From the NCBI GenBank assembly GCA_018825765.1, contig JAHKAQ010000105.1:1-11370 (forward strand): DNA of 11,370 bases. Reading direction: 5' to 3'. Origin of the DNA: Patescibacteria group bacterium. Lineage in GTDB: Bacteria > Patescibacteriota > Minisyncoccia > CAIUEV01 > JAHKAQ01. The translations under genes and the position numbers were made by a program. Each line of letters begins with the position of its first letter. Position 1 is the first letter of the stretch. The notes beneath the pieces are model-generated. The model was not told the DNA's origin, did no database searches, and saw nothing but the letters and a program-made list of their open reading frames with translations. Below are positions 6,409 to 11,370 of the stretch, in pieces.

Positions 6409-8529
6409 CTAGAGTTTTTTTATCAGGCTTAAATTATAGCGGCCCATGTTATCTATTTGTTCAATTCTTATTTTAACTTTATCACCAATTTTTACAACAT
6501 CAGTGACGCGGTCCACTCTTTTCCCGGGAATAAGTTTGGAGATATGGACAAGCCCGTCTTTTCCCGAGAGAAATTCAATAAAGGCGCCGAATTCCATGAT
6601 ACGGCTGACCGTGCCAATGTATTCTTCCCCGATTTCGGGAATTTTAGTCACTTGATTGACCAGGCTTAGGGCCTGATCCATGGATTTTTGATCGTTTGAG
6701 GAGACAAAAACCTGGCCATCATCTTCAATATCTATTTCCACGCCTGTTTTTTCAATGATGGAACTTATCATTTTCCCTCCGGGGCCGATTAGTTCGCCAA
6801 TTTTTTGGGGATCAATCTGGATAATTTCAATCCGGGGCGCCCATTTGGATAATTGAGGCCGCGGCGCGCTGATTGCTTTTTTTATTTTTTCAAGGATTTG
6901 CATTCGGCCGGCGCGGGCTTTATCAAGGGAGTCTTTTAATATTTCAAAGGAAAGTCCGTTGACTTTTATATCCATCTGCAGGGCGGTGATTCCATCTTCG
7001 GTGCCGGCGACCTTAAAGTCCATATGGCCGGCGAAATCTTCATTGGCGCAAAGGTCGGTAAGGACCTGGTATTTGTCGCTTTCTTTGTCCACGATTAGTC
7101 CCATGGCTACTCCGGCGACTGGTTTCGTGATGGGAACACCGGCGTCCATTAAAGCCAGGGTGCTTCCACAAACGCTGGCCATGGAAGTGGATCCGTCAGA
7201 GTTCATAATTTCAGTGTGGAGAATGACGGTATAGGGAAACTTTTCCTTGTTTGGGATTACGGGGATTAGGGCTTTTTCTCCCAAAGCGCCGTGGCCGATT
7301 TCCCGGCGGCCCGGTCCTCTCATGAAGCCGGTTTCGCCGGTGCAGTAAGGCGGAAAGCTGTAGAAATGCATGTAGCGTTGTTTGGCGTCTGGTTTATCGA
7401 CCATGCCGTCCAGAATGAGTTCATCGCCAGGCGCTCCCAGAGTAGTGGTGGTCAGGGCTTGAGTTTCGCCGCGGGTAAACACGGCTGATCCGTGGGTGCG
7501 GGGCAGGACAGAAATTTCAATAGACAGAGGGCGGACCTCATCCATGGCGCGGTCGCCCAGACGTTTGTTATGCGTAAGAATATTGTTTCTGATTACCTGT
7601 TTATTTATTTCATCCAGGGTTTCGGAGATTTCAGAAGACGATGGCTGGATATTTTTATCTTTGTTTTCTGCTTCTATCTTTTCTATGATCGTATCTTTGA
7701 ATCGCTTTATTTTTTCTTCATAGTCTTTTTTATCCTGATAGCCGGAGAAGATTTTTTCTAATTGAGTCAGGGCTTTTTTTTCTAATTGTTTTTTTAATTC
7801 AGGGTCGGGAAGAACCAGCTCGGGTTTTATTTTGGTTTTACCGTGTTGTTCGGCTATTTTCGCGATTTCACTGGAGATTTTTTTATTCTGAGTCTGCGCG
7901 AGTTTAAAGGCTTCAAGCACCTGGGCTTCTTTGGCTTCGTTGGCGCCGGCTTCAACCATAGCGATATCCTGGCTGACTCCGGAAACGAAAACGCTCAAAG
8001 CGCTGGAGGCCTGCTCTTCAATAGTAGGAAAAAGGATAAACTCGTTGTTTTTTTCGCCGATGTGAACAGTGGATAGCGGGCCGTTAAAAGGAATGTCAGA
8101 TACTTCAAGCGCGACTGAAGCGGCGATCATGGCCAGGGGGCGGGGATCGTTTATGAAGTCATAACTAAGGACGCTGATGATTATCTGGACATCGTTTTTC
8201 ATGCCTTTGGGGAAAAGCGGGCGAATGCTTCTGTCGATAAGGCGGCCGGTTAAAATGGCTTCGTCAGTCGGGCGTCCTTTTCTTTTCATGAAACGACTGC
8301 CGCGAATTTTCCCTGAAGCCCAATAATTTTCTTCATAATCCACGGAAAGCGGGAAGTAATCCAGGTCATTGCTTATTTGTTTTCTCATGACAGCGGTGGC
8401 TTGAACCACGGTGTCGCCTAGCTGCACTAGGGCTGAGCCGTTGGCTTGCGCGGCAAAGCGATTGGGAGTTATTTTTATTTCACGGTCGGAGATTTTCAAG
8501 ACAGACGTGTTTTTATGATCTTGTTTCAT
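6409..8529 (-). CDS. pnp: Polynucleotide phosphorylase (PNPase)
   Basis: Complete 706-aa PNPase, a trimeric 3'-to-5' exoribonuclease that uses phosphate to degrade RNA and can run in reverse as a polymerase. The domain order is the family one. First come the first RNase PH core (about 10-230) and a helical linker (about 240-320, unusually Lys/Glu-rich). The second, catalytic RNase PH core (about 325-550) follows, then a KH domain with IGPGGK at 581-586 and an S1 domain (about 635-705). Catalytic residues are intact: GRREIGHG (407-414), the phosphate-binding DGSTSM (445-450, with Thr where E. coli has Ser), and Asp498, Asp504 and Lys506 in the EDFAGHMDFKVAG block, matching E. coli D486, D492 and K494. 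It lies 14 bases after rpsO, the classical rpsO-pnp arrangement. The ATG at 8529 fits the family N-terminus but has no Shine-Dalgarno, so coupling to rpsO is plausible. Confidence 0.98.
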   Translation of the reverse strand: MKQDHKNTSVLKISDREIKITPNRFAAQANGSALVQLGDTVVQATAVMRKQISNDLDYFPLSVDYEENYWASGKIRGSRFMKRKGRPTDEAILTGRLIDRSIRPLFPKGMKNDVQIIISVLSYDFINDPRPLAMIAASVALEVSDIPFNGPLSTVHIGEKNNEFILFPTIEEQASSALSVFVSGVSQDIAMVEAGANEAKEAQVLEAFKLAQTQNKKISSEIAKIAEQHGKTKIKPELVLPDPELKKQLEKKALTQLEKIFSGYQDKKDYEEKIKRFKDTIIEKIEAENKDKNIQPSSSEISETLDEINKQVIRNNILTHNKRLGDRAMDEVRPLSIEISVLPRTHGSAVFTRGETQALTTTTLGAPGDELILDGMVDKPDAKQRYMHFYSFPPYCTGETGFMRGPGRREIGHGALGEKALIPVIPNKEKFPYTVILHTEIMNSDGSTSMASVCGSTLALMDAGVPITKPVAGVAMGLIVDKESDKYQVLTDLCANEDFAGHMDFKVAGTEDGITALQMDIKVNGLSFEILKDSLDKARAGRMQILEKIKKAISAPRPQLSKWAPRIEIIQIDPQKIGELIGPGGKMISSIIEKTGVEIDIEDDGQVFVSSNDQKSMDQALSLVNQVTKIPEIGEEYIGTVSRIMEFGAFIEFLSGKDGLVHISKLIPGKRVDRVTDVVKIGDKVKIRIEQIDNMGRYNLSLIKKL

Positions 8530-8543
8530 TTATTAACAGATGT

Positions 8544-8810
8544 TTAAATTTTAAGGCTGTACTTTTTAGCGATTTTTTTTAGTTTTTTTTCGTCAGTGCG
8601 CTTCAGGTAATTTACGAGTTTTTTTCGTTTAGCCACCATTTTCAAAAGACCCCGGCGGGAGTGGTTATCTTTTTTGTTCTTTTTTAAGTGAAGGGAGAGT
8701 TTTTTGATGCTTTCACTTAAGAGAGAAATCTGAATCGCGGCTGAACCGGTATCGTTTTTGTGAATTCGGCTGTTTTTGATTGCCTTGCGTTTAGTTCTTA
8801 CTTTAAGCAT
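8544..8810 (-). CDS. rpsO: 30S ribosomal protein S15
   Basis: An 88-aa S15, which binds 16S rRNA at the central-domain three-way junction and helps nucleate 30S platform assembly. Signatures: NDTGS (about residues 19-23), the helix QISLLSESIKKLSLHLKKNKKD, and NHSRRGLLKMV (49-59), which matches the near-invariant HSRRGL rRNA-contact block. The length equals the family norm of about 89. The frame stays open upstream to 8903, but the ATG at 8810 (MLKVRTKRKAIKN) is chosen. The promoter at 8875-8903 overlaps the upstream codons, so they cannot all be in the mRNA, and the extra 31 residues have no S15 similarity. The start is preceded by ATCATAAAAAA, with no Shine-Dalgarno. It heads the rpsO-pnp-436 aa unit. 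Confidence 0.96.
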   Translation of the reverse strand: MLKVRTKRKAIKNSRIHKNDTGSAAIQISLLSESIKKLSLHLKKNKKDNHSRRGLLKMVAKRKKLVNYLKRTDEKKLKKIAKKYSLKI

Positions 8811-8837
8811 TTTTTTATGATTTACATACAATAACAA

Positions 8838-8851
8838 CCTGCTAAGGCAGG
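8838..8851 (-). promoter_or_regulatory. Short hairpin in the rpsO leader
   Basis: In the predicted leader of about 58 bases, CCTGC and GCAGG (8851-8847 with 8842-8838) form a 5-bp stem with a CTTA loop on the minus strand, about 28 bases before the S15 start. S15 represses its own mRNA through diverse leader structures in several bacteria, so this is a candidate operator. It is simpler than the known pseudoknot or three-way types, and autoregulation here is only inferred. Confidence 0.35.
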
Positions 8852-8874
8852 CGTGGATTGTTTTTCTAGTGCTT

Positions 8875-8903
8875 ATTATAGCGCAGGGGATGGAATTTGG
8901 CAA
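8875..8903 (-). promoter_or_regulatory. Sigma-70-type promoter of rpsO-pnp
   Basis: The minus strand reads TTGCCA (8903-8898, 5 of 6 to TTGACA), exactly 17 bases, then a perfect TATAAT (8880-8875). Transcription would start near 8866-8870, about 56-60 bases before the S15 ATG at 8810. This is the best promoter match in the window by combined -35, spacer and -10. It also settles the S15 start choice. Confidence 0.8.
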
Positions 8904-9020
8904 GGTTTAGCGGGTTAAGCGGGCTTTTTCAGGAAGTCGTGATTCGCTTTTTTAGAAATTTTGGATTATCTTGAATATCATAGACATTGATTGGTGTTTA
9001 TTATTAAAAATAAGAGACAG

Positions 9021-9764
9021 ATGGATTTTTATTTAAAGAGCGCAGCAGCGGTTTTTCTGGTTTCTGTTATTTCTCTTATTGGAATTGTAACCGTGGGTAT
9101 GGATCAGAAAAAGCTTTCGCGAGTGGTTTTTTGGCTGGTTTCTCTTTCGGTCGGAACTTTGCTGGGCGGGGCTTTTTTTCATTTAATTCCTGAATCACTG
9201 GAACTTAGCGGGTCAAACACTGATCAGACCTGGTTTGGGGTGTTGGGCGGGATTTTGCTTTTTTTTATTCTGGAGAAAATTATTCACTGGCATCATTGCC
9301 ACCACTTGCCGGCCGGGGCTTGCCGGCTGCATCAGATAGCCACGGTGAATATTTCCGGGGATGTCTTGCATAATTTTATCGACGGCATTTTGATTGGCGG
9401 CAGTTTTCTTGTTAGTCCGGAACTTGGGGTCTCAACGACCGTGGCCATTGCGCTTCATGAGTTACCCCAAGAAATAGGGGATTTTGGGATTTTAATTCAC
9501 GCGGGTTACAGCCGGAGAAAAGCGCTGGGTTATAATTTTTTGTCGGCGCTTTCGGCTTTTATGGGTCTTTTTCTGGTGTTTATTTTCAGGCAGGGAGCGT
9601 GGCAGGTAAATGAATATTTGCTTTCGGTCACGGCCGGAGGTTTTATTTATATCGCGAGTTCGGATCTTATTCCGGAGCTTCAAAAAGAAAGAAATTTTTG
9701 GCGGAGTTTTTTCCAGCTTGTTTGCATCGGGATTGGCGTTTGGATAACTATAAAGTTGGCATAA
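9021..9764 (+). CDS. ZIP-family divalent metal transporter
   Basis: A 247-aa polytopic membrane protein of the ZIP (SLC39-like) family, which moves Zn2+, Fe2+ or similar ions into the cytoplasm. Eight membrane segments can be placed at about 8-26, 33-54, 71-88, 107-132, 138-160, 172-190, 202-219 and 228-246. The metal-site motifs are present: HNFIDG (117-122) in segment 4 and HELPQE (146-151) in segment 5, the latter followed by IGDFG as in bacterial and SLC39A7/A13-like members. HLIPES (54-59) lies at the end of segment 2 and DLIPEL (215-220) in segment 7. A His-rich loop, HWHHCHH (89-95), lies between segments 3 and 4, as in many ZIPs. The ATG at 9021 is preferred. A TTG at 8991 would add ten non-membrane residues and no better ribosome site, whereas AAGAG lies before 9021. 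A TATCAT box at 8976-8981 could be a -10, but no -35 is clear. The gene is divergent from rpsO. Metal specificity cannot be told from the sequence. Confidence 0.93.
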   Translation: MDFYLKSAAAVFLVSVISLIGIVTVGMDQKKLSRVVFWLVSLSVGTLLGGAFFHLIPESLELSGSNTDQTWFGVLGGILLFFILEKIIHWHHCHHLPAGACRLHQIATVNISGDVLHNFIDGILIGGSFLVSPELGVSTTVAIALHELPQEIGDFGILIHAGYSRRKALGYNFLSALSAFMGLFLVFIFRQGAWQVNEYLLSVTAGGFIYIASSDLIPELQKERNFWRSFFQLVCIGIGVWITIKLA

Positions 9765-9769
9765 GATTT

Positions 9770-11370
9770 TCAGGATTCAATGTCGATGCTGTCTTCTTCC
9801 CAAAATTCCGAGTCGGTTTTAGGGTAGTCTATTTTTTGGTTGAAGGCAGGCGGACTGATTTTTTCTTCCATAAGCTCTGGAGGGATGTCTTTTAGAAAGC
9901 GGGAGGCGGCGCCGGCGGTTGTTTGACCAAAGAGGCGCCGGTTTCTGGTGCGGATAAGCCAGAGTTTTTCCATAGCCCGGGTAATGCCTACGTAGCAGAG
10001 CCGCCGTTCTTCTTCCATTTCCTCGGGATTTATCCGGGAGCGGGAATGAGGCAGGAGTCCTTCTTCCATGCCAGGCATAAAGACTTCCTTGAATTCCAGG
10101 CCTTTGGCCGCGTGCAGGGTCATTAAGGTAACAGTTTGTTTCTCCTGCCCGGGATTTTCCTCACTGGTGGCCAGGCTGACTTCTTCTAAAAATTTTTGAA
10201 GCGCGGGCATGGGTTTTTGATCCTGGTATTTATCCGCTAGGGAGAGAAGTTCCAGGACGTTTTCCAGGCGGGCTTGCCCTTCTTCGGTGCCGTCCTGGAG
10301 CATCTTCCGGTAGCCGGTGATTTTAAAAGCAAGAGAAATAAGATCTTTCAAGGGAAGTGATTTTGATTTTTGAGTTAGTTTTCGCGTAAGTTCGAGGAAG
10401 TTTTTAAGTTGATTTAGTTTGGGTTTAGTAAAGGGGGATTTTTGGGGATTTTTGAGTGAAAGCTCAATTATTTCGCTGAAGTTTTTTTGGGCGGCATCGC
10501 TGTAAGCTATGAGTTTTTCCAGGGTGGTTTTTCCTAAATTGCGCCGCGGCACGTTGATTATTCTTGAAAGAGACAACTGGTCGTTGGGATTTAAGATAAG
10601 GCGAAGATAGGCGATAATGTCTTTTATTTCGGCTCTTTCATAGAATTTTATGCCGCCCACGATGCGGTAAGGGATGCCAGCTTTAATGAATTCTTCTTCC
10701 AGGACGCGGGACTGGCTGTTAATGCGGTAAAGCACGGCAAAATCATTAAAATTTTTGGACGCAGAAAGTTCCCGGGTTATGGTTTGGGTGATAAAATCGG
10801 CTTCATCCTGTTCGTTGGCCGCCTCATAAGCGACAATGGAAGCGCCGGGATTGTTTTTGGTCCATAAATTCTTTGGCTTTTGATCCAGATTTTTATTGAT
10901 GACGCTTTGAGCGGCGGAAAGGATTTTTTGGGTGCTGCGGTAATTTTGTTCCAAGAGGATGGTTCTGGCGCCGGGGTAGTCTTTTTCGAAATTCAGGATG
11001 TTTTTTATATTGGCGCCGCGCCAGGCGTAAATGCTTTGATAATCGTCGCCCACTACAAAGATGTTTTTGTTTTTTCTGGCCAGCAGGTTGACCAGCCGGT
11101 ATTGGGCGTGATTGGTGTCCTGGTATTCGTCCACTAAAAGGTAATCGTATTGGTCCTGGTATTTTTTGAGAATTTCGGGATGCGTTTCCCAGATGGTCAC
11201 GGTGTGCATGATAATGTCGTCAAAATCAAGAGCGTTTTGGGAAAGCAATTGTTTTTGATAGTTTTCGTAAACGCTTTGTGTTTGTTCGTCAAAATAGCTT
11301 TGGATTTGTTTTTTGTGTTCCCGGGGAGAAGTGAGATTGTTTTTTTGACTGGAAATGGCTCCGAGCACGG
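9770..11370 (-). CDS. uvrD: UvrD/PcrA-type superfamily 1 DNA helicase, N-terminus outside window
   Basis: The C-terminal ~533 residues of a 3'-to-5' DNA helicase of the UvrD/PcrA/Rep group, which acts in excision repair and in clearing replication forks. Numbering is from the window edge. The Walker A and motif Ia/Ib region is beyond the window. Visible are motif II LLVDEYQDTN (77-86), motif III FVVGDDYQSIYAWRGAN (104-120), motif IV LLEQNYRST (138-146), motif V TLMTLHAAKGLEFKEVF (414-430) and motif VI EEERRLCYVGITRAMEKLW (452-470) with its conserved arginine. GDDYQS has Tyr where E. coli UvrD has Asp, a substitution seen in other bacterial members. Only about 60 residues follow motif VI, so the tail is short and lacks the Tudor-like end of longer PcrA/UvrD proteins. 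The apparent start at 11368 is an internal GTG. The TGA stop is 5 bases from the ZIP stop on the other strand, with no terminator between them. Subgroup (UvrD or PcrA) is uncertain. Confidence 0.95.
   Translation of the reverse strand, partial: VLGAISSQKNNLTSPREHKKQIQSYFDEQTQSVYENYQKQLLSQNALDFDDIIMHTVTIWETHPEILKKYQDQYDYLLVDEYQDTNHAQYRLVNLLARKNKNIFVVGDDYQSIYAWRGANIKNILNFEKDYPGARTILLEQNYRSTQKILSAAQSVINKNLDQKPKNLWTKNNPGASIVAYEAANEQDEADFITQTITRELSASKNFNDFAVLYRINSQSRVLEEEFIKAGIPYRIVGGIKFYERAEIKDIIAYLRLILNPNDQLSLSRIINVPRRNLGKTTLEKLIAYSDAAQKNFSEIIELSLKNPQKSPFTKPKLNQLKNFLELTRKLTQKSKSLPLKDLISLAFKITGYRKMLQDGTEEGQARLENVLELLSLADKYQDQKPMPALQKFLEEVSLATSEENPGQEKQTVTLMTLHAAKGLEFKEVFMPGMEEGLLPHSRSRINPEEMEEERRLCYVGITRAMEKLWLIRTRNRRLFGQTTAGAASRFLKDIPPELMEEKISPPAFNQKIDYPKTDSEFWEEDSIDIES

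Noticed and set aside
7490..7770. Overlapping plus-strand frames inside pnp
   Set aside because: pnp is intact with all catalytic motifs on the minus strand; these are antisense shadows.
8811..8903. Upstream start giving S15 an extra 31 residues
   Set aside because: A TTGCCA-17-TATAAT promoter overlaps this segment, the extra residues are unlike S15, and the 88-aa form has the normal family length.
8909..8923. Direct repeat AGCGGG-TTA-AGCGGG followed by CTTTTT upstream of the ZIP gene
   Set aside because: The copies are direct, not inverted, so they form no hairpin. Two short copies are not enough to call an operator.
8991..9020. TTG start adding ten residues to the ZIP transporter
   Set aside because: No Shine-Dalgarno before it, and the ATG at 9021 begins right before the first membrane segment, as expected for the family.

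Overview
The window looks like a chromosomal housekeeping segment from an uncultivated bacterium, most likely a Candidate Phyla Radiation (Patescibacteria) member of the Parcubacteria type. This is an inference from three things. The genes are tightly packed and most core genes start without a Shine-Dalgarno sequence. A lineage-style single-pass membrane protein, with a long disordered Pro/Glu/Lys-rich tail, sits beside pnp. The RNA polymerase beta' subunit is compact at 1198 aa. TGA is used as a stop (uvrD end) and tryptophan is encoded by TGG, so there is no sign of the UGA-to-glycine recoding of Gracilibacteria and Absconditabacteria.

Layout: (1) 1-4413, plus strand: the 3' end of rpoB and complete rpoC. 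(2) 4414-5054: a regulatory and small-gene island where rpoBC converges with minus-strand genes. It holds a self-contained unit for an unrecognised 65-aa protein with an Asp-rich C-terminus (promoter, leader hairpin, strong ribosome binding site, terminator). Next to it is a stem-loop-rich stretch of about 180 nt with a possible 51-aa ORF. (3) 8903-5055, minus strand: promoter, rpsO (S15), pnp (PNPase), then a 436-aa single-pass membrane protein of unknown function. (4) 9021-9764, plus strand: a ZIP-family metal transporter, divergent from rpsO. (5) 11370-9770, minus strand: the C-terminal two thirds of a UvrD/PcrA helicase, whose stop lies 5 bp from the ZIP stop.

The recognised genes cover transcription (rpoBC), translation and mRNA decay (rpsO-pnp, a classical pairing), DNA repair (uvrD) and metal uptake or efflux (ZIP). 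I see no mobile element, CRISPR array, tRNA or rRNA. The most unusual material is in 4430-5054. The 65-aa gene has the best initiation signals in the window, unlike its SD-less neighbours. The adjacent stem-loop island could be a structured RNA, a small repeat element or a small-ORF leader. Nothing here clearly identifies a new multi-gene system.
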